Assembly (NCBI GenBank): GCA_910574285.1
Contig: CAJTAL010000035.1
Location: 2,501-45,426, forward strand
From: Lachnospiraceae bacterium
Lineage (GTDB): Bacteria > Bacillota > Clostridia > Lachnospirales > Lachnospiraceae
DNA length: 42,926 nt
Direction: 5' to 3'
Position numbers and translations under genes: made by a program
Shown here: positions 21,997 to 29,443 of the stretch, piece after piece
Layout: each line of letters opens with the position of its first letter
Position numbering within the stretch: the first letter of the stretch is position 1
Notes under the pieces: generated by a model
Databases searched by the model: none
Told to the model about the DNA's origin: nothing
The model's input: only the letters and a program-made list of their open reading frames with translations

Positions 21997-22710
21997 ATGA
22001 AGCATATATTAGAAAGCAGATTGGAGCCGTTGCATATAACATTGAGCGGTATGCAGTTAGATCAATTTGATAAATTCTATGATTTACTCGTGGAATGGAA
22101 TAAGGTGATGAATCTTACCGGAATCACGGAGTACCAGGATGTGGTGGAGAAGCATTTTCTGGACAGCCTTTCTATCGTAAAGATCATAGATATGAATCAG
22201 ATTGAATACGCCATAGATATCGGTACAGGAGCAGGTTTTCCGGGTATTCCTCTTAAGATTGCTTTTCCGGATATTAATATCGTATTATTAGATTCTTTGA
22301 ATAAAAGAATAAAATTTCTGGACCACATAATAGAAGAATTAAAACTGGATGGAATCCGGACGATACACGGAAGAGCGGAAGATTATGCGAGGGAAGCAGG
22401 TTATAGAGAGAAATTTGACTTGTGTGTGTCAAGGGCGGTCGCTAACCTGACGTCTTTGTCGGAATATTGTCTTCCATACGTCAGAGTGGGAGGGAGATTT
22501 GTATCCTATAAATCAGGAGATATAGAGCAAGAGATATCCGAGAGTGAGAGGGCGATAAAGATTCTTGGAGGAAAAGTTTATCAAGTTGAAAAGTTTAATC
22601 TTCCGGGTACAGAGATTCAGAGGTCTTTTGTGATGATAAAGAAGATGAAGAATACACAGAATAAGTATCCAAGGAAAGCCGGAATGCCTACAAAAGAACC
22701 GCTGAAGTGA
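21997..22710 (+). CDS. rsmG: 16S rRNA (guanine-527-N7)-methyltransferase RsmG
   Basis: The protein is 237 residues from the ATG at 21997, which follows GGAGAG; the frame extends 17 codons upstream into the tandem repeat, which I regard as non-coding. The SAM-binding motif AIDIGTGAGFPGIPLKI and the upstream NKVMNLTGI and HFLDSLSI segments identify RsmG. It methylates G527 of 16S rRNA. It is the last gene of the mnmE-mnmG-rsmG cluster and is followed by hairpin element A, which may act as its terminator. Confidence 0.96.
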   Translation: MKHILESRLEPLHITLSGMQLDQFDKFYDLLVEWNKVMNLTGITEYQDVVEKHFLDSLSIVKIIDMNQIEYAIDIGTGAGFPGIPLKIAFPDINIVLLDSLNKRIKFLDHIIEELKLDGIRTIHGRAEDYAREAGYREKFDLCVSRAVANLTSLSEYCLPYVRVGGRFVSYKSGDIEQEISESERAIKILGGKVYQVEKFNLPGTEIQRSFVMIKKMKNTQNKYPRKAGMPTKEPLK

Positions 22711-22725
22711 TGAGTAGATTTTTTT

Positions 22726-22841
22726 ACCTGTGCGGTTGAAATATTGTTTGAGGGAAGGAAGTTTTAAGATGCCCAGTCTGCGTTAGGAAGGGTATCTTAA
22801 AACTTCCTGTACACTGGAAATAGATTTTCAACCGCATAGGT
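22726..22841. repeat. Structured hairpin element, copy A (short form)
   Basis: Outer arms ACCTGTGCGGTTGAA and TTCAACCGCATAGGT pair almost perfectly. Inner arms at 22757-22774 and 22790-22807 pair over 18 bp with one G-T wobble, around a 15-nt loop. The flank TGTTTGAGGGAAGGAAGTT is shared with copies B and C, but the large core present in those is missing. It begins 15 bp after rsmG. Confidence 0.85.
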
Positions 22842-22898
22842 GGAAATTTTTTTCCATTATATATAGTTGGAATCTTAAGGCAAAGTTCCGAAAAAAGA

Positions 22899-23318
22899 TT
22901 AACTATATCTGCGGATTTTAATAAAACGCAAAATATCTCTATATAAATCTTCATGATCCTCTAAATCAATCATTAACCATCTTTGTCCATTTCCTTCTTT
23001 TGTTTGGCTATATAGAGTTTGAAGTTCAGCCGTGCATTCCGGCAGTATTTCCTCGACGGATTCTTTTTCTTTTCTGCCGATGACGATCATGACTGTAAAA
23101 TATCCTTCTCGGGGATATATGGTACATAAGTTTTTTCCGGATTTTTTAAATTTTGTATTCCAGCCTTTCTCCAGACTGCACCCGCTGTATTCTATTTTTT
23201 CATTACAATTATATGTGTTATTGATTTCCTGACAAAATTCTGTGAAAACAGGATTTCTTATATATTTGCCTATTTCCTCCAGGTCAGGCCGTAAGCTTTT
23301 ATCTTGCAAATCGATCAT
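22899..23318 (-). CDS. DUF3788 family protein
   Basis: The 139-residue protein contains the family features YSGCSLEKGWNTKFKKSGKN, LCTIYPREGYFTVMIVIG and the C-terminal RWLMIDLEDHEDLYRDILRF. DUF3788 proteins are small cytosolic proteins of unknown function, often next to acetyltransferases. Its ATG overlaps the stop codon of the upstream GNAT pseudogene (ATGA), so it was probably translated by coupling; loss of the upstream frame could lower its expression. It looks intact itself. Confidence 0.8.
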   Translation of the reverse strand: MIDLQDKSLRPDLEEIGKYIRNPVFTEFCQEINNTYNCNEKIEYSGCSLEKGWNTKFKKSGKNLCTIYPREGYFTVMIVIGRKEKESVEEILPECTAELQTLYSQTKEGNGQRWLMIDLEDHEDLYRDILRFIKIRRYS

Positions 23319-23776
23319 ATCTGTTCGTTTCCTCCGTTCTCTTCAATAAAAGAATGACTCATAATATAAAATTCATCCTGGCTCGGCTGATATTTCTTCT
23401 CCATCTTCTCAAGGGAATCGTCGTAATTCATTGCTTCTTTTTCGTTGATTGCCATAACAGGACTGTGTTGATAAATCCATCTGTGTCCTTTGAGAACATT
23501 AGGAATCAGTTCTTTTACCATCATTGCCGCAGGATATTTTCCGTTTTCATCTGTTAATTTTGATTTTGTATACATGATATTCCCGATAACATTGCCATCC
23601 AATTCCAGGACAAAGTCAAGTTCCGGGATGAAGTCTTCATGGTCACGCATAACATGAACCAGGTAGTGCTCCACACATCCTGGGATATAGAGATTGTAAA
23701 AAGATTTTCGTGTTATCTCTTCTACAAGTTTGTGATCTGCCGATGTTTCATTTCTGATGATAATTTACTGTTCCAT
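23315..23776 (-). pseudogene. GNAT-family N-acetyltransferase, disrupted (YhbS-like)
   Basis: A strong ribosome site (GGAGGTTTTACA) leads to ATG GAA CAG TAA, after which the frame continues in phase: IIIRNETSADHKLVEEIT then KSFYNLYIPGCVEHYLVHVM. The TAA at codon 4 (23765-23767) is an in-frame nonsense codon, probably from AAA. The later part also lacks the central acetyl-CoA-binding region: after YTKSKLTDENG it jumps to the family C-terminal part (AAMMVKELIPNVLKG ... PSQDEFYIMSHSFIE), so an internal deletion is inferred. A downstream GTG at 23674 gives a 119-residue frame, but it cannot encode a complete enzyme. Confidence 0.8.
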
Positions 23777-23887
23777 TGTAAAACCTCCGATTCATTGTTT
23801 GTGAAGTAATAATATTTCATGAGTTTATATCAGTTGTCTTTTGGTGCTTATTAAAAAGTATATTGTAGATTTGTGATTGCATCATTA

Positions 23888-23917
23888 TTATAACATTTAT
23901 CCATTGTGATCACAATT
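23888..23917 (-). promoter_or_regulatory. Promoter with palindromic operator for the GNAT/DUF3788 pair
   Basis: On the minus strand TTGTGA (23911-23916) and TATAAT (23888-23893) are 17 bp apart. The perfect 14-bp palindrome ATTGTGATCACAAT (23904-23917) covers the -35 hexamer, so a dimeric regulator, possibly of the CRP/FNR type, could bind here. Confidence 0.55.
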
Positions 23918-23929
23918 TGAAATTTGCTT

Positions 23930-24166
23930 GTATGGTTATACGATGTTCGAGGGACGGCAGTTTAGGACGGTTCTTTCCCACGCAGACAGTGCAACGCACC
24001 GATAAGCTAACGGCTAACTACGACTAAGGCATTCAGGAATGCCTTCATGCCTAAGTCTCCGTAAGCCGTGGATCTTATCTATGCTAAAAGCGCCCTGAAA
24101 TGTCTGCTTAGGGAAAGAACCGTCCTAAACTGCCTGTGTAATGAAAATAAGTTTCCAACTGTATGA
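23930..24166 (+). repeat. Structured hairpin element, copy B
   Basis: Perfect 24-bp arms at 23957-23980 and 24112-24135 enclose a second pairing layer (GCAGACA with TGTCTGC, GATAAG with CTTATC, ACGGCT with AGCCGT) and a central hairpin AGGCATT-CAGG-AATGCCT at 24028-24045. The core is nearly identical to the reverse complement of copy C, while the outer arms differ with matched changes. Confidence 0.9.
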
Positions 24167-24426
24167 TTGAATCTTTCAAGAGTGTTCCGAATTTCTCATC
24201 TATTTGCAATATCCGGGCCGCTTCATTTTTACGTCAGCTATTGCCATTATATTTTACTTATTAATGAGTAGGTCATCAATTTAAAATTCTATTTTTATTA
24301 CCGTGAGCAACAAGATAAGTGAGATAATGTTGAAGTATCGGTTAAAAAATAATAAATAATTTGGGTAAGGAATGGTATTTTGGTTGTTTGGCTTATTTGG
24401 ATAGATTTAAAGATAGAGCATACAAA

Positions 24427-24442
24427 TGTTTCACGTGAAACA
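24427..24442. promoter_or_regulatory. parS site 1
   Basis: TGTTTCACGTGAAACA, a perfect 16-bp palindrome equal to the Spo0J/ParB centromere consensus; palindromic pairing extends two bases on each side. Confidence 0.95.
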
Positions 24443-24616
24443 TTAGTGTGTTTGTACTATTATGTCGTTAAAAGTTATGTTTAATTCGCCTGTATTGCTG
24501 TTGATTCTTGGAAGTAACAAGTTAAGTAAGTACATTTGTGTGCATATTTAGTATCTGTTGCGAGGGACGCCATGGGCCAGTAACAAATGGTTATAACTAA
24601 CTATTGCTGGCATACC

Positions 24617-25009
24617 AGTGTACTGACACAGTCATCTTTGAACTAACAGTACTGTCTATACGACATCTGTATCGGTGGCTTCATTTAACGATGCTGCCCT
24701 CGCTTGCCTCTTTTAGCCGCTTTGATGAATGATGATATAGATGACACTGTTAGTTCAAAGATGAATGAGTCAGTACACTAGTAGAAACCACACTAAATAA
24801 TCTTATGTTTCGCTGGCTTACTTTCCTGATAATACATACATATGTAAAAGCCTCGATGCAGCCCACAACACTTTCGTTTTCATACACGCATTCTCGAAAA
24901 AGAATGATCATCGAAACAATAAGGTGTTTAGTAGGATTATGCTAGTGCTATCAATCGACATATCCACCTCTACATCTCGTTCTTCTGCCTTACATATGAA
25001 AGAATATCT
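24617..25009 (+). repeat. Long inverted-repeat element D, copy 1
   Basis: 34-nt arms at 24617-24650 and 24746-24779 match at 32 positions when one is reversed and complemented (AGTGTACTGAC ... TTTGAACTAACAGT). A 95-bp loop contains TTTAACGATG. A tail to about 25009 (TTTCGCTGG, TATCAATCGA, TCTGCCTTAC) aligns with the tail of copy 2. Confidence 0.75.
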
Positions 25010-25068
25010 TGAGTTAATGTATCAGAAACTTATTATTTGTTTTTTTAGATACAGTTTGCTGTGTTATT

Positions 25069-25203
25069 ATGTGCTGTCAGATATTACTTAGTATAAAACG
25101 AAGAGAGTATGTAGGATTCCTGTTAGTAGGAGAGAAGACAAATATTGAAAATCAAGAGTGTCTTGAACGCCTGTTTAAAGAAGAAAAGTTTAAAAATGTA
25201 TAG
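25069..25203 (+). other. Short frame with coding-like sequence (44 codons), possible gene remnant
   Basis: The frame reads MCCQILLSIKRREYVGFLLV and then GEKTNIENQECLERLFKEEK before FKNV and stop. Its amphipathic, Lys/Glu-rich C-terminal half looks like protein and its codons resemble local genes. There is no ribosome binding site, and upstream sequence in frame lacks a start before a stop at 25015. I do not recognise it. It may be the 3' end of a lost gene or chance. Confidence 0.25.
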
Positions 25204-25299
25204 ATAAATAGATTCTTATGAGTACAGTGCATTTCATAACCGTAAAAACTAATAAAATGTTTTAGTACTATCCAATTATTGTATGTGTTAGGAAAGTAA

Positions 25300-25315
25300 T
25301 GTTTCACGTGAAACA
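25300..25315. promoter_or_regulatory. parS site 2
   Basis: TGTTTCACGTGAAACA; perfect, with palindromic pairing extending three bases on either side (25297-25318). Confidence 0.95.
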
Positions 25316-25990
25316 TTATTTTTTTAAAGTTTTGTGTTTATCATGTAAAAAGATTATCATGTTAAATGAATGTAATTATATATCTTTCAAATGATGGATG
25401 AGAAAGGTTTTGAAAAAATACAAAAGCTTATACAATTACTATGCTGTTTTTTGCGGAAAGTTTGGAAAAATGAATATGGAAATTTATATATATTATTCTT
25501 GCGGGTAAAAAATAAAAGAACATGTTTGAATGTGCATTTATTTGGTACATAATTCTTTATAATTTTAACTGCATAAAAAAATATATTTGTGAAAAACCAT
25601 ACACAGTGAATATGTAGTTGATAAGATTCCTTTTGCTAAGGGAAAGGTAGAACTAGCAAAGATAAAATATATTTTTTGGAAAGATGAAAGCGAAAGGCTA
25701 TTATTAGCTCTTTAATAGCTGTTGATTTATTTAGAAAGTTATATATTTCACTTAGGAAAGACAAATGTTTAGAATTATTGTTTTTGGTTTAGTGTTTTAA
25801 ATAAATAAAAATCATTAAAGAGTATATAATTAATGAAAGAAGTAATTTTAATGTCAAAGATGACTTAGTTTTTCACAGCTTGCTGCGTTGTGAATTGATG
25901 ATATATGAAGTAAGTCCTGGAAGATAATCTGCAGATTACTGCGGGGAGTTTTATTAAGTGAATGGTGAATATAGAAGTTACAACAAAGAA

Positions 25991-26006
25991 TGTTTCACGT
26001 GAAATA
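25991..26006. promoter_or_regulatory. parS-like site 3 (one substitution)
   Basis: TGTTTCACGTGAAATA differs from the consensus at one base. The surrounding 30 bp (25984-26013, arms CAAAGAAT and ATTCTTTG) is otherwise a perfect palindrome, larger than at the other sites. Confidence 0.75.
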
Positions 26007-26534
26007 TTCTTTGTTTTCAAAATAATAATTTTAAAAACTAATATAGATTATCTGATTAAAAAATCTGGGGTTAAATAAAGAATCTGTTAAAAATTACACT
26101 GGTAAATTATGTCTGGATTTTAATTGTATAATTATTATATCTTAAACTATTAATGAGAAATTTAGACTGGCACAAATCAGATATCATATTAGTTTAATTT
26201 CTGACCGGTTGAAGCATTGGTAAGAGGTATTCTTTGCGGTTGGTAAAAAAATATTCATGTGAGCTCAGCAGTATGGAATATTGTTTTTCAGGGATAAATA
26301 TGATGAAGAATTAAGGGCTTTCCTTTAGAAAAATGAAATCTCCAAAAGAGGTTAGAACGTCGGAACGCTAATTGGTACAACGAATATTAAATAATTGGAC
26401 AGTTTGGCTCACTTATTCTCCTGATATAACTATTCCCTAAGTCTCGATACAGCCATCGCTATGTCTGCGTTTGTAAAGAAGTATTCTTAGAAAATATTCT
26501 ACGCAAAAATATCCTAAATTAATTTTTTACTGTT

Positions 26535-26872
26535 AGTGTACTGATACTTTCAAAATCGAACTAACAGCACCACTATATCGTTATCTACTGTGTTGACTTT
26601 ACTCAACGATGTCATCACCACATCACTTCGTTCAGCCGTCTTGTGGAGTGATGATATATTTGGCACTGTAGTTCAAAGATAAATGTGTCAATACGCTAGT
26701 ATAATCCACACTAATTGACCGCACATTTCGCTGGTCTAAATTTCCATCTGCCGCGTTGGTCTACACTCCTTTACGATCCGCGCTGAACATGTGCCACTGG
26801 CACATAGTGCCGTCAATCGAAGCAGTCACCGCTACGCCTCATTCCTCCGCCTTGCAGGCTGAAAATTTATCC
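26535..26872 (+). repeat. Long inverted-repeat element D, copy 2
   Basis: Arms at about 26535-26571 and 26662-26697 are partly complementary, less perfect than in copy 1. The loop contains CTCAACGATG. The tail (TTTCGCTGG, CGTCAATCGA, CTCCGCCTTGC) follows the same order as copy 1 at roughly two-thirds identity by eye. A partial third copy lies near 26380-26480. Confidence 0.65.
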
Positions 26873-26908
26873 TGCGCGAGAATATACCGGTAATTAGTGT
26901 GTATTATA

Positions 26909-27073
26909 CTAGTTCCCATCCGGCCAGAAACCGAGCTCCTGAACTGCCTGGTTCGCACCATTGCGTCGTTAAAAATTCTAGTCGATACACCTATATCGCC
27001 GTTGAACTTTTGCCTAGCACTGGCACGAACCAGACAGCTCATTAGTTCAATTTTTGACCGGATGGAACACTAG
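26909..27073. repeat. Inverted-repeat element F
   Basis: Arms of about 52 nt (26909-26960 and 27021-27073) pair imperfectly. They begin CTAGT and share CCATCCGG and CTGGTTCG blocks, around a 60-nt loop. A decayed half-copy occurs at about 26165-26222 (ACTGGCACAAATCAGA ... TTCTGACCGGTTGAAGCA). Confidence 0.65.
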
Positions 27074-27287
27074 CATGTTTGCATGCACTTTTGGTCATTG
27101 TTTGTTGTAAGGATGCTATGTATCAATGTTACATGTTGAACAGCGTCTGAAGAGTAGATTAAATAAATAACTGGTCTACGTAGTTATAATTTTAATTCTA
27201 CGCCGATTACAGTGAATATTATGACTGCAATAGAAATGTGGAAAAATCCATGTAGGCATGCATAAAATTTAAATTCTGGATTGAAGC

Positions 27288-27525
27288 TATACAGTTGAAA
27301 GTTTTTTTGATGCACAGGAAGTTCGGGGCGGTTTGTCCCCTGAGCACACATTTAAGGGCGCTCTTAGCGGAGGTGAGATCCACGGCTTACGGAGACTTAG
27401 GCATGAAGGCTTTCCTGAATGCCTTAGTCGTAGTTAGCCGTTAGCTCATCGGAGTGTTGCCCAGTCTGCTCAGGGGACAAACCGCCCCGAACTTCCGTCC
27501 CTTCAAACAACATTTCACCCACATA
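27288..27525 (-). repeat. Structured hairpin element, copy C (inverted relative to B)
   Basis: Perfect 30-bp arms at 27317-27346 and 27467-27496 enclose a core that is the reverse complement of copy B with few changes (central GACTAAGGCATTCAGG and TAAGCCGTGGATC blocks). Flanks match A and B (TGTTTGAAGGGACGGAAGTT on the minus strand). Confidence 0.9.
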
Positions 27526-27552
27526 TTTGAAAATAGAATAAAAACGAATAAA

Positions 27553-27615
27553 GATACTAAAGGCACTAAAGGAACTAAAGGCACTAAAGGAACTAAAGGC
27601 ACTAAAGGTACTAAA
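27553..27615 (+). repeat. Seven tandem 9-bp repeats, GGNACTAAA
   Basis: Seven adjacent units alternate GGC/GGA ACTAAA in the middle, with diverged first and last units. The array lies 18 bp before parS site 4. One frame would give Lys-Gly-Thr repeats (27454-27681), but that frame starts inside element C without a ribosome site, so I treat it as non-coding. Confidence 0.85.
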
Positions 27616-27632
27616 AGTAACCAAAAGAGAAA

Positions 27633-27648
27633 TGTTTCACGTGAAACA
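27633..27648. promoter_or_regulatory. parS site 4
   Basis: TGTTTCACGTGAAACA, perfect, with pairing extending three bases on each side; it lies about 100 bp before parA. Confidence 0.95.
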
Positions 27649-27710
27649 TTTATTGAAAACGGAAAATCTATCTTTAAATAAAACATTGTGTAGATAACCT
27701 GACAGAAAAG

Positions 27711-27719
27711 TGTTATACT
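27711..27719 (+). promoter_or_regulatory. Extended -10 promoter of parA-parB
   Basis: TGTTATACT supplies an extended -10 (TGn plus TATACT) 33 bp before the parA ATG. No good -35 is seen at 17 bp, which suits extended -10 promoters. Confidence 0.5.
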
Positions 27720-27751
27720 AAGTTCATGACGAAAGAAAGGTGATTTTATAG

Positions 27752-28513
27752 ATGGGAAGAATTATAGCAATTGCCAATCAAAAGGGTGGAGTTGGCAAAA
27801 CTACAACTGCAATCAACCTGTCTGCCTGTCTTGCTGAAAAGGGCCAAAAAGTACTTGCGATAGATATGGACCCGCAGGGAAATATGACCAGCGGATTAGG
27901 TCTTGATAAGGATGATGTGGATAAGACAATCTATGACATGATTATAGGTGAATCAGAAATAGAAGCGGTAATTAAAAAGGAAACAATAGAGAATCTGGAT
28001 ATACTTCCTTCTAATGTAGATCTGTCAGCAGTTGAGATTGAATTGATTGATGTCGAAAATAAGGAGTTTATAGTAAATAATTCCATTCAGAAGATAAGAG
28101 ATAATTATGATTTTATTATCATTGACTGTCCTCCATCGTTGAGTTTGCTTACGATTAATGCTATGACGACGGCGGATTCCGTGTTGGTTCCTATTCAATG
28201 TGAATATTATGCTTTGGAAGGATTGAGTCAATTAATACATACGGTTGAACTGGTGAAAGACAGATTGAATTCAAAATTGGAAATAGAAGGCGTTGTATTT
28301 ACAATGTATGATGCGAGGACGAATCTGTCTCTGCAAGTTGTCGAGAATGTTAAGGATAATTTGCAGCAGAATATATATAAGACGATTATTCCAAGAAATA
28401 TCCGCCTTGCAGAGGCGCCGAGCTATGGTACTCCAATTAATCAATATGATCCCAGGTCCGCAGGGGCAGAGAGTTATATGAGGCTTGCAGATGAAGTTAT
28501 AGAAAAGAAATAA
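27752..28513 (+). CDS. parA: Chromosome-partitioning ATPase ParA (Soj)
   Basis: The 253-residue P-loop ATPase has the deviant Walker [10 protein letters not shown] at residues 11-19, the switch region DMDPQGNMTSGLG and Walker B IIDCPPSLSLLT. It binds nucleoid DNA as an ATP dimer and acts with ParB to move origins; Soj homologues also act on DnaA. AAAGGTGA lies upstream of the ATG. parB follows after 15 bp. Chromosomal type is supported by the nearby parS sites and the rsmG neighbourhood. Confidence 0.97.
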   Translation: MGRIIAIANQKGGVGKTTTAINLSACLAEKGQKVLAIDMDPQGNMTSGLGLDKDDVDKTIYDMIIGESEIEAVIKKETIENLDILPSNVDLSAVEIELIDVENKEFIVNNSIQKIRDNYDFIIIDCPPSLSLLTINAMTTADSVLVPIQCEYYALEGLSQLIHTVELVKDRLNSKLEIEGVVFTMYDARTNLSLQVVENVKDNLQQNIYKTIIPRNIRLAEAPSYGTPINQYDPRSAGAESYMRLADEVIEKK

Positions 28514-28528
28514 TCGGGGGAGAATAAG

Positions 28529-29440
28529 ATGGCAGTAAAGAAAAAAGGACTGGGAAAAGGACTTGACAGCCTGATTCCTGATAATAAGGGGTCTAAGTCT
28601 TCTGTAGAATCGGAGCCGCATCCAAAGGATGAAGAAGAACAAAATTCCGGTGAACAGATGATGAAGATAAATATGGTAGAACCTAACAGAGAACAGCCGC
28701 GTAAGAAATTTGAAGAAGACGCGTTGCTGGAGCTGGCAGATTCTATTAAGCAGTTTGGAATATTGCAGCCTTTACTGGTAAGAAAGAGAAAAGATTATTA
28801 TGAGATTATAGCAGGTGAGAGAAGATGGCGCGCGGCTAAGATGGCAGGCGTGAAAGAAGTTCCGGTGATTATCAAAGAATTTTCAGAACAGGAAGTCGTC
28901 GAGATCGGATTGATAGAGAATATACAGAGGGAAAATCTTAATCCGATTGAAGAGGCAATGGCATTTAAAAGGCTCCTGGAAGAATTTAATTTGAAGCAGG
29001 ATGAAGTAGCGGAGAGAGTATCCAAGAGCAGGACGGCGGTTACAAATTCAATGCGCCTTTTAAAATTGAACAATAAGGTTCAGCAGATGATCGTAGATGA
29101 TATGATATCTACAGGACACGCAAGGGCGTTGCTTGCGATTGATGATAAAGAACAGCAGTATATTCTTGCTAATAAGATATTTGACGAAAAGTTAAGCGTA
29201 AGAGAGACTGAAAAATTAATTAAAGATATCAAGAATCCAAAAAAAGTTAAAGAAAAAAAAGCAGTAGAAAATACATTTATTTATAAAGATATCGAAGAAA
29301 AGATGAAGGAAGTAATAGGTACGAAAGTAAATGTAGCGTCAAAAGGAAATGGAAAAGGAAAGATTGAGATAGAATACTATTCTAATGAAGAATTAGAACG
29401 CGTGTTCGATATGATAATGAGTATACGAAGGGAAGATTGA
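28529..29440 (+). CDS. parB: Chromosome-partitioning protein ParB (Spo0J)
   Basis: The 303-residue protein starts KKKGLGKGLDSLIPD (ParA-stimulating tail). The CTP-binding fold has GERRWRAAKMAG near 96 and ENIQRENLNPIEEA near 128, then the HTH VAERVSKSRTAVTNSMRLL that reads parS, and a C-terminal dimerisation region. It loads as a CTP-dependent clamp at parS and spreads. Only one ParB-type gene is seen, so a second, Noc-like parB next to rsmG is absent from this locus. Confidence 0.97.
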   Translation: MAVKKKGLGKGLDSLIPDNKGSKSSVESEPHPKDEEEQNSGEQMMKINMVEPNREQPRKKFEEDALLELADSIKQFGILQPLLVRKRKDYYEIIAGERRWRAAKMAGVKEVPVIIKEFSEQEVVEIGLIENIQRENLNPIEEAMAFKRLLEEFNLKQDEVAERVSKSRTAVTNSMRLLKLNNKVQQMIVDDMISTGHARALLAIDDKEQQYILANKIFDEKLSVRETEKLIKDIKNPKKVKEKKAVENTFIYKDIEEKMKEVIGTKVNVASKGNGKGKIEIEYYSNEELERVFDMIMSIRRED

Positions 29441-29443
29441 TAT

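Larger units (their letters stand above)
23777..27751. other. Gene-free parS region between the GNAT remnant and parA
   Basis: About 3.9 kb holds no frame with convincing codon structure, ribosome site and family match. It contains four parS sites (24427, 25300, 25991, 27633), hairpin elements B and C, a long-inverted-repeat family (24617-25009, 26535-26872 and a partial copy near 26380-26480), another inverted repeat at 26909-27073 with a decayed copy near 26165-26222, and a 9-bp tandem array before the last parS. Base composition changes sharply: strongly AT-rich around 25.0-26.2 kb and clearly more GC-rich at 26.7-27.05 kb and 27.3-27.5 kb, so the interval looks like a mosaic. Confidence 0.8.

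Noticed and set aside
23930-24166. Hairpin element B as an integron attC site
   Set aside because: attC sites have conserved GTTRRRY/RYYYAAC ends and extrahelical bases; these are not present and no integrase is nearby.
26839-27042. 67-codon minus-strand frame in the parS region
   Set aside because: It spans parts of repeats D and F, has no ribosome site, and the repeat copies elsewhere do not keep the frame open.
27454-27681. Frame with Lys-Gly-Thr repeats ahead of parA
   Set aside because: It starts inside hairpin element C, has no ribosome site, and its repeat is explained by a 9-bp DNA tandem array that also contains no stop in other frames.
23777-27751. CRISPR array in the repeat-rich region
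   Set aside because: Repeats are long, few and unevenly spaced, with no constant 25-40 bp repeat and unique spacer pattern.
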